Positions 1-12,196 of a DNA stretch of 64,000 nt are shown in pieces. The stretch is from contig NC_080584.1 in assembly GCF_029962835.1 (NCBI RefSeq), positions 78,086,862-78,150,861 on the forward strand. Reading direction: 5' to 3'. The position numbers were made by a program, and so were the translations under genes. Numbering within the stretch: the stretch's first letter is position 1; each line of letters begins with the position of its first letter. The stretch comes from Magnolia sinica (taxonomy: Eukaryota > Streptophyta > Magnoliopsida > Magnoliales > Magnoliaceae). The notes below the pieces were generated by a model, which was not told the origin of the DNA, ran no database searches, and saw only the letters and a list, made by a program, of their open reading frames with translations.

Positions 1-1351
1 TATTATCATTCATTCAAGAGGCCTACCTGTGATATGTTAAGTGGAACCCAAATGGTGCATCTGGTGTGCCCACTTAGGTTCATTGTACATTCCAAGAATC
101 ATGTATTTTCATTTCATCAAACCTCATGTAGGATACACCATAGGAGTAATGTACAAACACACTTAAAAACTATATACATATCTGTAAGGTGTGGCCCACC
201 TGAGTTTTGGAATAGGTTGAGTTCTGGTATCCTACCAACTACATACTTCATAACTATTCTAGCTGTGTAATCCTTCTGCCGAGATAGGCCTGTTGGGCAG
301 TGTGGATTTGAAATTATCCTATTGTGTTTGGCACCCTGGATTGGGAATCAACTTTAATCCAAAAGTAGTTATGCATGGTATATTTATAGGAGTTTGAATT
401 TAATTACTAAATCAACTTTGAGCTCAAATCATCCAGATAATTATTTTACTTGACTATTGTGGGCATAACATCATTGAGGTGTATTCAATTCAGTAATCAA
501 CAAAGCAGTTGCCTGGTGTTGTTGGGTTCAAGTTTTCTAGAAATTTGAACACAATGGTGTTACAACTACCGACTTAGTTTTAACTGTGACGAAAATGTTG
601 AGGAATCATTGGGTTGTTGGCAAGTTTGTTGAGTTTTACCATAAGTTACTTACCTAGCATGTGTACGGCAGTCCTGTGCATGAAAGCGACGTAGAACTAA
701 TTCATTATCTTGGAATGTCAATTATTAGTGAAAAAAAAATGAATGAGTCAGGATAATAGCATCCCCCTTTTTGAAATCATGTTGAATTTCTTGACTGTTT
801 AGATTAGGAGTGAATCCCAACGGTTTACGATTTGCATATCAGGTTTTTGGGTTGTTTGAACTACGTACTTCTAAAATCCATTTCCTTTCAGATGAAAGGT
901 GTAGCCTTTGGTATCCCTAGTTTGATTAGATATGCCTACCTCCAAACAGATGTGAAGTGTCTCTTAGTTTAAATGCAGGCAATGGCTTCTTTTTTTTTGG
1001 TGTGTGATATTTGCTAATGCCATTGATTTTTCATAGTCATGAAGTGATTGTTTTAATCCATTTTTTAGGACCATTTGATTTACAAATTTCTCCCTTATCC
1101 ATCTTTACTTTTTGTTTGGAATATTTGAATTTCTTTCATAATGAATTTTTAATTATAACATGTTCTAGCATCTAATTTGGGCTATTTAATTGAATATGCA
1201 CATTTTTTTTTTCAATAAGGTGCAACAGATTCAAAATGCAACAAATATACCTCTGTTTTTCATAATTTCCATTATGTGGCCATTGGAGTATTCAACTGTG
1301 AATGTAGGGCCACAACATGGTGTATTTAAATATGTGGTTTGATTTTTGCAG

Positions 1352-1491
1352 GTTTACAAAGAGGAAACTAGATGAGTTTGTTTTCCTCGAGAATCAACTA
1401 TAAGTTTCGTATGCTCCTCAGTTCGAGTCTCTTTCTGATATGAAGGAGAAATTAGAAGGTAGGAGAAAAAAAGCTCTAAGCCCACTAAACT
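1352..1491 (+). pseudogene. RBM48-like exon fragment
   Basis: A 140-bp segment is bounded by TTTTTGCAG and GTAAGT, good plant splice signals. One frame reads FTKRKLDEFVFLENQL, a stop, then VSYAPQFESLSDMKEKLEGR. This resembles the end of the RNA-recognition motif and the following YAP-F-E segment of RNA-binding protein 48, a minor-spliceosome factor. The in-frame TAA, and the absence of recognisable neighbouring exons in the 1.3 kb upstream or downstream, argue for a captured or decayed fragment. It probably lies inside CACTA element 1. The family assignment rests on recalled motif similarity only. Confidence 0.45.
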
Positions 1492-1835
1492 GTAAGTTTC
1501 TTCTAAGAATTGCTTTTAATGGACACCATTTTGAATAGAGGAAATACACAATGTTCAGTCAACTAATTTTACTAGGACCAACAAATTGTACTTGTGTTGA
1601 CCTGCCATTTGGTGATCCATAACTGTCCAAGTGATCGCTTTGAAGGAATATAGATACACTAGTAATGCAACCCTCATTACATATAATGTAATATCAACAT
1701 CTTAGTCATAATCAACTCAAAATCAACCTAGTACATAGAAGGAATATAAATATACTAATAATTCCCCTTAATATCTTCATATGGATGTTTCTTGCTTTAC
1801 TTACCTTTTATGTTGTTTTTAAATGTATTAGCTTG
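1492..1835. other. AT-rich spacer, no gene seen
   Basis: AT-rich sequence without open frames or recognised repeats. The last 30 bases or so (TTTTTAAATGTATTAG) match the sequence next to the 167-bp repeats at 51266-51290 in reverse orientation, so homology between the two CACTA elements begins here. 1-1351 is likewise AT-rich with no gene visible. Confidence 0.4.
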
Positions 1836-2190
1836 AAATTGATGGAGCAGACCCGGATGTGCGTTGGAGCTATTCGGATGTTGAGCGGGGGTCCCTGGAA
1901 GGTGGGAACCGCTGTTATGACCATGATAAAGATATTTATTTCCTATGGACAGCATTGGAGTGGCCTGGCCATTTGGACAAGCCGTGTTTATGTATTTACT
2001 CAAAATTGATGGAGCAGACCCGGATGTGCATCGAAGCTATCCGGATGTTGAGAGAGAGTCCTTTGAAGGTCAGAACCGCTGTTATAACCATGATAAAGTT
2101 GTTCATTTTCTATGGACAACATTGGAGTGGCCTGGCCATTTGGATAAGCCGTGTTTATATATTAGCTCGAAATTGTTGGAGCAGACCCTA
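1836..2190 (+). repeat. Tandem 167-bp repeats (about 2.1 copies)
   Basis: GATGGAGCAGACCCGGATGT starts at 1841 and 2008, and a diverged copy begins at 2175, a constant period of 167. The same unit occurs three times in opposite orientation at 50750-51265, also at period 167. Each unit holds a long open frame (DVERGSLEGGNRCYDHD, LEWPGHLDKPCL). Because 167 is not a multiple of three, consecutive copies switch frame. I do not recognise the peptide. It may be an amplified exon or simply GC-richer repeat DNA. Confidence 0.9.
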
Positions 2191-2193
2191 GTA

Positions 2194-4979
2194 TAACCCT
2201 AAACCTAGCTAAACCTACACCTAAAACTAATACCTAAAACTAAACACCATGGTGGGGACAATGCCCTTGACCATTAATTCCTTCCTGGGACCCACCATGG
2301 TGGTTATTTGATATCCAACTTGTTAGTAAGTTCACACAAACCTAGACCTGAAGAAGGAATAACACAAATATCAGCTTGATCGAAAACTTTTGTGGCCCCA
2401 ATTCATTCCAAGGTCTACTTGAGCTTTGGATCTACCCCAAAACCTAAACCTAAACCTATTCTCAAATCTCAAAACCTATAACCTATAACCTAAACCTAAA
2501 CCTTAACCTAAACCTAAACCTATAACCTTAACCTATAACCTAAACCTTAACCTATAACGTATAACCTATAACCTAAGCCTATAACCTATAACCTAAACTC
2601 AATTCCCTAAACCTTAACCTATAAATTAACCTAAACCTAAACCTATAACCTACACTTATAACCTAAACCTAAACCTATAACCTAAACCTATAACCTAAGA
2701 CTAAACTTAAAACCTAAACCTAAACCTAAAACCTAAATGTATTCTCAAATCCCTAAACCTAAACCTACACCTAATTCTAATCTCAACTCCCCAACCTAAA
2801 TCTAAACCTAAACTTGAAAACCCAAACCTAAACCTGATCCTGAACCCAAACCCGATTTCCTAAACCTAAACCTATTATCAATTCCTTAAAGCTATAACCT
2901 ATAACCAATAACCTATAAATTAAACCTTAACCTTAACCTAAACCTATAACCTAAACCTAAACCTTAACCTAAACCTAAACTTATAACCTTAACCTAAACC
3001 AAAACCTATAACCTAAACCTTAATCTATAACCTATAACCTATAACCTAAACTTATAACCAATAACCTAACCTTAACCTAAACCTAAAACCTAAACCTAAA
3101 CCTATAACATAAACTGATAACCTATAACCTAAACCTAAACCTAAAACCTAAATGTATTCTCAAATCCTTAAACCTAAACCTACACATAATCCTAATCCTA
3201 ATTTCAACTCCCTAACCTAAACCTAAACCTAAACTTGAAAACCCAAACCTAAACCTGATCCCGAACCCGAACCCGATTTCCTAAACCTAAACATTAACGT
3301 ATTCTCAATTCCCTAAAGCTATAACCTATAACCTATAACCTAAACCTAAACCTAACCTTAACCTAAACCTAAACTTAAAACCTAAATGTATTCTCAAATC
3401 CTTAAACCTAAACCTACACCTAATCCTAATCTCAACTCCTTAACCTAAACCTAAACTTGAAAACCCAAACCTAAACCTAAGCCCGATTTCATAAACCTAA
3501 ACCTTAACCTATTCTCAATTCCCTAAAGCTATAACCTATAATCTATAACCTAAACCTAAACCTATAACCTTAACCTAAACCTAAAACCTAAATGTATTCT
3601 CAAATCCCTAAACCTAAACCTACACTTAATCCTAATCTCAACTCCTTAACCTAAACCTAAACTTGAAAACCCAAACCTAAACCCGAACCCGATTTCCTAA
3701 ACCTAAACCTTAACCTATTCTCAATTCCCTAAACCTTAACCTATAACCTAACCTAAACCTAAACATATAACCTACACTTATAACCTAAACCTAAACCTAT
3801 AACCTAAACATGTAACCTTAACCTAAACGTAAAACCTAAACCTAAACCTAAAACTTAAATATATTCTCAAATCCCTAAACCTAAATCTATAACCTACAAC
3901 ATTAACATAAACTTATAACCTAAACCTATAACCTACAACGTTAACCTAAACCTATACTTGTAACCTAAATCTATTCTCAAATCCCAAAACCTATAACCTA
4001 AACCTAAACCTTAACCTATAACCTAAACCTTAACCTATAACCTATAACCTAAACTTAATTCCCTAAACCTTAACCTATAACATAACCTAAACATAAACCT
4101 AAAACTTACACTTATAACCTAAACCTAAACCTGGAACCTTAACTTAAACGTATAATCTAAACCTAAACCTAAAACATAAATGTATTCTCAAATTCCTAAA
4201 CCTAAACCTATAACCTACAACATTAACATAAACTTATAACCTACAACATTAACCTAAACCTATACTTATAACTACAGCTATTCTCAAATCTCAAAACCTA
4301 TAACCTAAACCTAAACCTAAACCTAAACCTATAACTTAAACCTTAACCTATAACGTATAACCTATACCCTATAACCTAAACTCAATTCTCTAAACCTTAA
4401 CCTATAACCTAACCAAAACCTAAACCTATAACCTACACTTATAACCTAAACCTAAACTTATAACCTAAACCTAAACCTATAACCTAAACCTAAACATAAA
4501 TCCTAAATGTATTCTCGAATCCCTAAACCTAAACCTATACCTAATCTTAATCTCAACTCTCTAACCTAAACTTGAAAACCCGATCCCAAACCCGAACCCG
4601 ATTTCCTAAACCTAAACCTTAACCTCTTCTCAATTCCCTAAAGCTATAACCTATAACTTATAACCTATAACCTAAACCTAAACCTTAATCTAAACCTATA
4701 ACCTAAACTTAAACCTTAACCTAAACTTATATAACCTTAACCTAAACCAAAACCTATAACTTAAACTTTAACCTATAACCTATAACCTAAACTTATAACC
4801 TATAACCTAACCTTAACCTAAACCTAAAACTTAAACCTAAACCTATAACCTAAAGCCTAAACCTAAACCTATAACCTAAATGTATTCTCAAATCCTAAAC
4901 TTAAACCTACACCTAATCCTAATCTCAACTCCCTAACATAAACCTAAACTTAAACTTGAAAACCCAAACTTAAACCCGA
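2194..4979 (+). repeat. Telomere-like satellite array (CCTAAA/CCTATAA variants)
   Basis: About 2.8 kb of CCTAAA, CCTATAA and CCTTAA units. A higher-order pattern recurs: TGTATTCTCAAATCCCTAAA, then ACACCTAATCCTAATCTCAA, then TTGAAAACCCAAACC, then CCCGAACCCGATTTCC. The units are six to seven bases, mostly CCTAAA, not the exact plant telomere CCCTAAA. The array is internal, with ordinary sequence on both sides, so it is a satellite inside a transposon and not a chromosome end. The array at 45427-50745 carries the same higher-order markers on the opposite strand. Confidence 0.95.
2228..2420. repeat. MITE-A-like fragment inside the satellite
   Basis: This insert interrupts the array and holds GGGACCCACCATGGTGGTTA, TTGATATCCAACTTGTTAG and AAAACTTTTGTGGCCCC, which are hallmarks of the dispersed MITE family seen at 33505-33999 and elsewhere. 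The array resumes after it. Confidence 0.6.
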
Positions 4980-5720
4980 TTGATGTAATAATGTAACCCA
5001 ATCACATGGCAACAAACAAGAAAATCTTCCTTTGTTGGCAAGCATACTCGAACTCAAGCATCACAATGCATCTATTTCCATCTCCACTATCTCTTATAGC
5101 ATATATTATTTGAGATTTGGATTTATCTCATTTTTAGAGTCATGTCCTAACACAATATGATAATATTAATAGGCAATGTGGATTTGTCACCAACATTATT
5201 TCAAGACCCATATAATTTCTCCTTATAGAAAGTTGGGTAGGGCACATGCAACTTGAATCCATCAAAGGAGATAAGGATCACCTCTCATATATTCTCTCTT
5301 TCTATTTGTTTTTTTCAATAGGATTGTTTATTTTGTGGTGTCTGCTCACGTGCAGCATTTTATCATATTAATATAATTATAAGTGGCCTAATCTCACCTT
5401 TCTAAAAACAACTAATAATAATTTCTACCTGATGAGAAATCACCAAGTACCATTAGGCTCAACCAAAAGATAAATCAGCATTTTCTTTCTTTCCTTTTCT
5501 TTTAAGACACACTCACACACCAGACTCGCTTACGACCACAATGAGTACTTGAAATCGTGATCTTGTATTGAAACTATTTTGAATCTACCATGAAGGCATG
5601 AGTAAGGACCTAGGTGTGTGTACATAGTCAGCGATGTGCTCACCACACTGAATTTTGTAAGCCCCACCAAGAAATAGGCTATGAATAATTTTTTATATTT
5701 TATTTATGATGTTAAACTTA
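4980..5720. other. Spacer between satellite and subterminal region
   Basis: AT-rich single-copy-looking sequence with a polypyrimidine stretch near 5480-5510. No gene, RNA or repeat was recognised. Confidence 0.4.
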
Positions 5721-5905
5721 TATGTATTTATGCGTGGATGAATGTGATGTGGATAAGATTGTTTATTTTTGGATGGATTTACGTAATTTGGGTTTAGATG
5801 GATGTGAATGTGAATATGATGAAATATATTATATAACAAGTGTATATCAGGAAGAATATGATGAAATATATTATAACAGGTGTATATCAGGAATTTTGTG
5901 TTAGA
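5721..5905. repeat. Inner spacer shared by both satellite-bearing CACTA elements
   Basis: GGATTTACGTAATTTGGGTT, GATGGATGTGAATGTGAATA and two copies of GTGTATATCAGGAA...GATGAAATATATTATA occur here. Their reverse complements occur at 44930-45060 (TATACACCTGTTACATCATC, TCACATTCACATCCATCTAA, ACTACGTAAATCC). The small open frame over it has no recognisable product. Confidence 0.75.
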
Positions 5906-5911
5906 ATATTG

Positions 5912-6410
5912 AAAAAAAAAAAAAGACTTTTACCTACGAAATATTTTGTAGGTAAAAGTCTCATCCACGATACGAAAATTTTCGTAGGCAAAAGTTTTGT
6001 AAATATTTTTACCTACGAAAATTTTCATAGGTAAAAGTAGAAAAAAATCAATGAAAGTTTTGTAATTATTTTTACCTACGAAAATTTTCGTAGGTAAAAG
6101 TATCGTGAAATATTTTTACCTACGAAACAAATCGTCAGTAAAAGTTTTTTACCTACGAAAAAATCCGTCGGTAAAAGTTTTGTAAATATTTTTACCTACT
6201 GAAAAAATCATCGGTAAAAGTTTTTTACTTATTTTTTACCGACAAAAAAATTCGTCGGTAAAAATCTTGCCATTGCCGACGATTTAAATTTTCGTCAGTA
6301 AAAGCCTTTTCCGTCGGTCTTTTACTGACAAATTTTTTCGTCGATAAAACCTTTTACGTATGAAAAAATCTCATTTAACAACGAAAATTTTCGTCGATAA
6401 AAGTGGGTTT
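5912..6410. repeat. CACTA subterminal palindromes, ACCTACGAAAATTTTCGTAGGT type
   Basis: About ten copies of the motif TTTTACCTACGAAA facing TTTCGTAGGTAAAAG, with drift toward CCGTCGGTAAAAG near the terminus. Inverted pairs packed within 500 bases of a CACTA terminus are typical transposase-binding subterminal repeats. Confidence 0.85.
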
Positions 6411-6420
6411 TCTTGTAGTG

Positions 6421-7417
6421 ATCCTGGTCTTCTGCTCAGTTAAAGCAGTGAGTCCATTGGTAGTCGCCCAGGATTGAGAATTTGGTCAAGCTGCGAATGC
6501 TTCACAGGTTCATGGTTACGTAATTCCATAGTCCGATTATTCTAGACATTTGGGGAATTTCAAAATTTATTAGGAAGTTCAAGTTTTACATCGATAGGGT
6601 TGTCTTTCGGGTCTTGCCTAAAGAGAGTTCTCATTTTAATTCATGTCCAACTCATCTATTGTTTATAATATCTTTATCACTTTTAGTTACTTAATTATAT
6701 ATTATTTTTATTTGTTATTAAGTTGACTTTTATTTCACAAAATTTTATTTCATTTGAAGTTCCATAAAAAATTATAAAAATTTCGGAAGTACCGATTGTC
6801 CAAAACCAATGATTTTCAGTATGATTCCAAATGTCTCTATTCCTTGTAACATTTTTATATTTTTAGTCTCCGAAATATTTTAAAAATTTTTATGGTGGTT
6901 TATCATTAAGTTTAAAGTCATTCCACAAAATTTCAATTCATTTGGAATTATAGAAAAAACATTAAAATTCTAGAAGTACTATCTAAAACTAATGATTTTT
7001 GGATAGTTGACAAAACATCCTAAAATTAACTATATTTTAATTTTAATTTATTTTTATATGAAACTAAACTTATTAAGTTTCAATCTAGCTTTTGAATCAC
7101 CCCAATCGGAGTTATATTGAGGGAGATGATTTTTTGAAGTCAAATAAAAAGCAGAAAATTGCAGAAATTCCGGCGGGGTCACGCCGTTTTGGGGGGGGGG
7201 GGGGAGGATCGCGCTGATTCTGCGGTGACCCCGCCACCTGCTGGGCTTAGGGATGCCAGTTTGTGGTGAGCCTAAGTTTTTTATTTCGACTCCCGACTCT
7301 ACACTTCCCCTTCTCTTGCAATCCGACTTCAATTTGCCTGTTCGATGGTCTAAGTGGGCTAGAAAATTTTCCAATTAGGAGTGAAGATGATCCGGACCGT
7401 CAGAATTTGAAAGAGAC
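6421..7417. other. Spacer between two CACTA elements, no gene seen
   Basis: AT-rich sequence containing diverged duplicated phrases (AAAATTTTATTTCATTTGAA near 6739 and AAAATTTCAATTCATTTGGA near 6928). A run of 14 G at 7191-7204 is a likely length-unstable or mis-called site. The open frame on the minus strand at 7054-7374 shows no family features. Confidence 0.4.
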
Positions 7418-7544
7418 CACTACCAAAAAATCGAGTAAAGGCTACGGACTTTGGAATTTTTGGCTACATATATAAACTGTAGCAAATTTGCTACAAATTT
7501 AATCCGTATTTAAAACCTACATCCTCATCAGGATCTTATTAGAG

Positions 7545-7850
7545 ATTGTAAGTGCTTAAGGTGGTCCATGGGGCCCATTGGAATATATGTGTTTTATCTA
7601 AGCCACCCATCAATTCTGATATATAATTTCAGTAGATGAGCCCAAAAAGTAGGTAGATTGAAGGTCTAAGTGGACCACACCATAAGAAATAATAAAAAAT
7701 AAATTTCTATCATTAATATTTTATGTGGTCTGCTTACAGCTTCGATCTGATTCCTTTTTTGTATCAACCCTTAAAATAATCAATTAAAATGAATGCACGG
7801 AGTGGATGAATAACATACATCATGGTGGGTCCCACAAGACCTAAAAGTAA
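7545..7850. mobile_element. MITE-like repeat, GTGGGTCCCAC family
   Basis: The left part reads GGTGGTCCATGGGGCCCATT and the right part reads ACATACATCATGGTGGGTCC. The inner part has the usual AGTGGACCACACCATAAG phrase. The two ends are inverted relative to each other, as in the other family members of this window, but exact ends are blurred. Confidence 0.55.
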
Positions 7851-7855
7851 GCAAA

Positions 7856-8148
7856 GTGTCGTCCGTCACCCCCCCGAAACCCAATCCTGCGTGCACCATC
7901 TATAAAAAAAAAAATCCCTCTCTCTCTCTCGCGCACCCATCTCCCAAAACCCAATCCCGCGTGCACCCATCTCTCCAAACTCAAAGCCTCTCCCTTTCCC
8001 TCGCCCTCTCTCTATCTTCCACACTCCCTCACCCTCTCTCTCTCCCCCTCTCGCACTCAGCCTCTCCCTTTCCCTTGCCCTCTCACGATCTCCCGCGTTC
8101 CCTCACCCTCTCTTTGTCTCTTGGCCCCATTCCCCTCTCTATTTCCCA

Positions 8149-8188
<40 letters not shown>

Positions 8189-8345
8189 AGTTTTCAAAAC
8201 CCTCTTTCGTCCCAAACCCACCATTGATTGGTGAGCAGACCCTGTGCCAAGGTTTTCGAAACCCCTTTCATCCAACCCTCGTCACCGTCTTAGCTCATCC
8301 ACCGGCGAGAGAGAGAGACTTGGAGAGCACTTGAAAGAATGAGAA
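7856..8345 (+). promoter_or_regulatory. CT-rich leader-like region with (CT)n microsatellite
   Basis: A long pyrimidine-rich tract with tandem phrases CCCAATCCCGCGTGCACCC and TCTCCCTTTCCCTCGCCCTC, then a (CT)n run at about 8152-8187, then a purine-rich stretch with ATGAGAAGAAG at 8339. This resembles the 5-prime untranslated region of a plant gene captured together with its first exon. The serine/leucine-rich open frame over it is low complexity and is not called as a gene. Confidence 0.35.
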
Positions 8346-11300
8346 GAAGAAGAATGAAGAAGGTCCGAATATCATTTGCCTCTATACATTCGCTATTTAT
8401 TTCCTCATACATTTGCCTCTATAATTGTAGAACTTTTTGCCTGACAGTTGTATTCATGCATGTTATTCGACATAATAATTTCTTTGGATATAATTTTTAG
8501 GGTGTTGAACTAGCTTTTTTTCTTCTTCTTTTTTTTTTTCCTTTTTGGTGTTGAACTAGCCGCTCAGGAAGGAAGAAGTGCAACCACTTCAGCTACTTAT
8601 AGAACATTGGCATAGGAGCTCACTGAACAGCGGTTTCCTACTCCCTGTATCCTGGCGTTCAAAGTTTGTTTTCCTCTAATGTTTCCTTTAAAAAATTACC
8701 AATGGCCTCACTTGCAAAAACTGAAAAATCCATTGTATATAATCTCCTATATGCCATGCATGCTAACTGTTTGATGAAATGTCTCAACAAGGAATGTTTT
8801 GTGTAGATTGCATTTGAGTATCATTTTTTTTTTCTCTACCCAAAAGTCGACCCACATGGCTGTATGGTTGGATGACCTACATTGAAACTTGATGCTGCAG
8901 GACATGCCTCAACAATTGAAAGTGAGGCTTCTAAAAGAGGTGGGAGAGCACGATAGAGAACGGATTGTCTATAAGCACGATATTTTCATGCCTTAGATTG
9001 TGTCATGAGTTTCTTAGGTTTGAAACTATTGATATGTTGTTTTTTATTTGACTTCTTTGTTGATATGTGTGGACGTGATCTTTTATACTTTATTTTTGAG
9101 TTTACGACTTCTTGGCTATTTATATGATGTTTTTGTTTATATGAATGAATATTCCTTAGACACTATTTATTGATTTTATAATGTGTTAGAAACTAGGAAG
9201 TATTCCTTATGGTTATTTCATTTGATTATACTAACTTAAATTTGATATGAATGCCAATGAGTTAATTTCCGTTCATTAATAAGTGCTCCAAATGTACTCT
9301 TAGAGTTTCCTATATACCTTCACATCTTTGCAATTCAATTTAATAAGTTCTCCACTATCCCTTCATGTTTTCTTTGGATTGCAAAAGAAAATTATTAGAT
9401 ATGCTAGTGTTTTTATTTTTGAATTCTGTTTTTCATTTGATTTATTTGGATGGAATTTCAAGGCTTTATAGTAATCAACTAAAATTTTATTTTCTCTTGT
9501 TTGAGGCCTGTTTGGATGCACCCTGTAATGAGAATGATGTTGGAACTTGGGTGTTTGTTTTGGATGTTGGGTTTGATTTAGTTCAGAGGGGAGTAGTGCA
9601 TTACTAGTTAGAAAATTATGCTCCATAACCATGGATGTCAAGGAACTCTTACTGAAGCTCAATTCTGTCAAAGAGTCGTTGAATCAGGCTAATTCTAATA
9701 CAAATTCATCCATTGAAATGGCCGCATTGAGCTCATAAAGATGAAAGACATTGAGGTGAGTTTGTCTGAAAGAGAACCGTTTGTAGAGAAACATTTTTCA
9801 AGTCTTTTCATATATATAAAAAAAAAAAGTCATAAAAATTTCCCAAACCTCCCCTTGTCTTTTTTTTTCCTCTCTAAATACTTTATTGGAAAATAGAAAA
9901 TTTCACTCTCTCCTTTATTTTCCAAGATCCCAAACTGGCCTTTAATTTCTTTCTTCTATTAGTATTGTACAGTTATTATATATATAGAATGGTTTGATGG
10001 ATGCTTTGATTGGTAGTTTGAACAATAGATGGCTTGGTGCATAACTTTTGCTTCACTGCCTTAATTAGCTTTTACTTCAATTTCCTATAATATTTGCAAG
10101 GTTATGGAATATCAATTGATTCATTTGAATGGTCTAGACTCATAAATATGCATTATTCATTTGAATGATTTGAATTATGATTGGAATGAATACTCATAAC
10201 CAAAACTCGAACTGAGGCTTGAAAACTCAGTTGTTGGCCTTGAAAACTCAGTCCAAGTCTAGCCCTCAGACATCTAGGGTCAACCAAAACTCAAACTGAG
10301 GCTTACCCCTTTTGGCTCTAGCTAGTAGACCAAAGCCGGCTCAATGGAAAAATTGCTTTTCATGCCTCCTCTAAGTGCCTATTGGTTCACTTTCTTTGAT
10401 GGGCTGTTTATTTTACCTCGACAATAGTTGCATTTAGCCGTAATAATAGCAATTTTACATTATTTGATTCAGCCCCTAATTTTTTCTTGTTCCAGACGAA
10501 TACTTCCACTAAGCAGTTTAATGATTTGAGATCCTTCTACCTGAAGATCATTTCATTCAGAAATTGCAGACGTTACTATTAAAGAAGGTGGTAGCCATGA
10601 GGCTCTGTTTTGGAATTATTTCCTCCTTATAAATCAGCTTTGTATCATAACAATATAAGATACCCAAACTTGTTTATTAATTATAGCTGCCCAGACCATT
10701 TGAAATGTGGGTCCCGTTGTGGATGGAGCATATATCTAAAATCATGTTGATCAAGCAACCCTAACCATCCAATTAAAGGCTATCAAGCAGATAGTTAACA
10801 GTAAATTAATGAGTCATATAAATTCAAAGGGAAATGTGTGGTTAATATTATCTTCTTAGTGCAATTTTTCAGTTATGCTCCCTTCATAGTTCAGCGATTT
10901 GGATGGATTGGATTGCCAGGCAACTACCCTGTGTGTATGTTCAGAGAGTCACCACCTTAAAAATAAAAAAGAAGAAGAAGAAGAAGAAAAGAAAAAGAAG
11001 AAGTGGGGCAAATCTAATAAGCAATCAGCTATCTTGCCTTTGTGTGTTTATGCATATATTTGGGTGTGACTCCTTTTTCTGTCGAAACAATGATGACCCA
11101 ATAGCAGTTTTCCGGATCTAAGACATGTCCTATTGGTCTCAAAGAAAGGGTGCCTGCTCTTTTATGATCCATATTATGACTAAAGGTCCATTTGGATGTT
11201 TCTGCCTCTTTCAGCAGATGAGCTGTCTTCCCCCAAATTTTAGTATTTCACCTAGATAGCTTCAAAATCTAAATTATCTGGATGTTGATTTGGGGGTAGA

Positions 11301-11688
11301 AAAGAGACTTCCTTAGCTGGCTTATTTAAATCACTCCTTCACTAGACATGCTTCCAATGGAATGTTTGTCCAAATCACAACAGGCATAAGACACAATGGT
11401 GATTAACATCCAAAAGGTACCTTATGTGTCCAAGAAAGTATTCAATTAAGTATGGTTGGTCTTATAGATATCCTATAAATTCTCCCCTTTTGTTTGATTG
11501 GTATGCGGCGGTTGCATATGACTCCAAGGGCACATCTGCTCTTCATCCACGTAGCTCTAATTCTATGAGCAACATCCTTCTCAATCTATCCTCTCTCATG
11601 AATTAACAACCTAAGATATATGTTTTGTGCCTTTACACTACATACTTGTAATCTTGTAATCTTGTAATCTTGCAATCTTGTCTTGTAG
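8346..11688. other. Interior of CACTA element 2, no identifiable gene
   Basis: AT-rich DNA with short exon-like patches at about 8556-8640 and 8901-8990, where TGCAG precedes an open stretch. I could not assign these to a family. Poly-T and poly-A runs and a (GAA)n tract near 10970-11000 are present. Confidence 0.3.
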
Positions 11689-11804
11689 GCCATATTGAAC
11701 TGACGCCTTTAATTCTACAATCTGTCATAGATCATCTGGTTCAATGGCACCTAATTCTAGATAGTAGGAAACCAAACAGTTGTATTATCAGCTTCTTTAA
11801 TGAG
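11689..11804 (+). pseudogene. ALKBH9/10-like RNA demethylase, captured exon A
   Basis: A 116-bp exon lies between TTGTAG and GTAAGT. It encodes IELTPLILQSVIDHLVQW followed by RKPNSCIISFFNE. This matches the segment before the catalytic core of plant ALKBH9/ALKBH10 proteins, 2-oxoglutarate/Fe(II) dioxygenases that remove m6A from RNA. The family normally has several upstream exons, including one with an FNKQMKGN-type sequence, and none of these is visible here. The fragment continues in the correct phase into the exon at 12042. It is a transduplicated fragment inside CACTA element 2 and not a working gene. Confidence 0.65.
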
Positions 11805-12041
11805 GTAAGTCTTAATCCTCTCTTTTTTCTTTTTTGCTTTTTTTCTTCTTCTTCTTTTTTTTTTAAGGGATGAAGAGTTGGGTAATTCCTACTGTTTATG
11901 TCTCTTTTTCTTGTTTATCTTTTTGAGAAGGATGGTCAGCCATAAATGATGTTGCCCCATTTGTTCTAATTTTCAAATCTTTGTTTTAACTATCGATTTT
12001 CCTGAAAGGACTGAAGTTTTGATGTTACAATTGTTTTGCAG

Positions 12042-12196
12042 GGGGAATACTCGCAACCATATTTGAAACCACTGCATTTAGACCACCCTATTTCTACACT
12101 TCTTCTTTCAAAATCTACAATGGCTTCCAATCGCATTCTTTCTGGTGATCATGATGGAAATTACAAAGGCCCGCTCATGCTTACTCTGAAGGCAGG
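12042..12196 (+). pseudogene. ALKBH9/10-like RNA demethylase, captured exon B (iron-binding HxD)
   Basis: A 155-bp exon lies between TTTTGCAG and GTACGT. It reads GEYSQPYLKPLHLDHPISTL, then NYKGPLMLTLKAG. H-L-D supplies the histidine and aspartate of the HxD iron-binding motif of 2-oxoglutarate dioxygenases, and the KGPL-L-LK strand follows as in ALKBH9/10. The next expected exon, with the second histidine and the 2-oxoglutarate-binding arginine (LLVMRGNSAD-type and RVSITFF-type), is absent: at 12747 an unrelated gene fragment begins. The catalytic domain is therefore incomplete. Confidence 0.7.

Larger units (their letters stand above)
1..6420. mobile_element. CACTA element 1, right-hand part (left end outside window)
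   Basis: The stretch ends at 6420 in TTTTCTTGTAGTG, the inverted form of the CACTACAAGAAAA terminus of En/Spm (CACTA) transposons, and is followed by ATC. Just inside are about 500 bases of palindromic subterminal repeats, as expected for transposase binding. Further inward come a spacer, a telomere-like satellite array and two and a bit copies of a 167-bp repeat, in the same order as in the complete element at 44508-59632 but mirrored. No matching left terminus was seen, so the element probably starts before base 1. No transposase reading frame is visible, so this part looks non-autonomous. The terminus and subterminal repeats are seen; the leftward extent is inference. Confidence 0.7.

Noticed and set aside
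2194-4979. A chromosome end or true interstitial telomere
   Set aside because: Units are mainly CCTAAA and CCTATAA, not CCCTAAA; there is a higher-order pattern with non-telomeric markers, and ordinary sequence and a transposon terminus follow.
5912-6410. CRISPR-like array of short repeats
   Set aside because: Repeats are palindromic, irregularly spaced and next to a CACTA terminus in a plant genome.
7856-8227. Serine/leucine-rich 123-residue protein
   Set aside because: It arises from CT-repeat DNA; the frame has no conserved features and the complementary strand is equally open.
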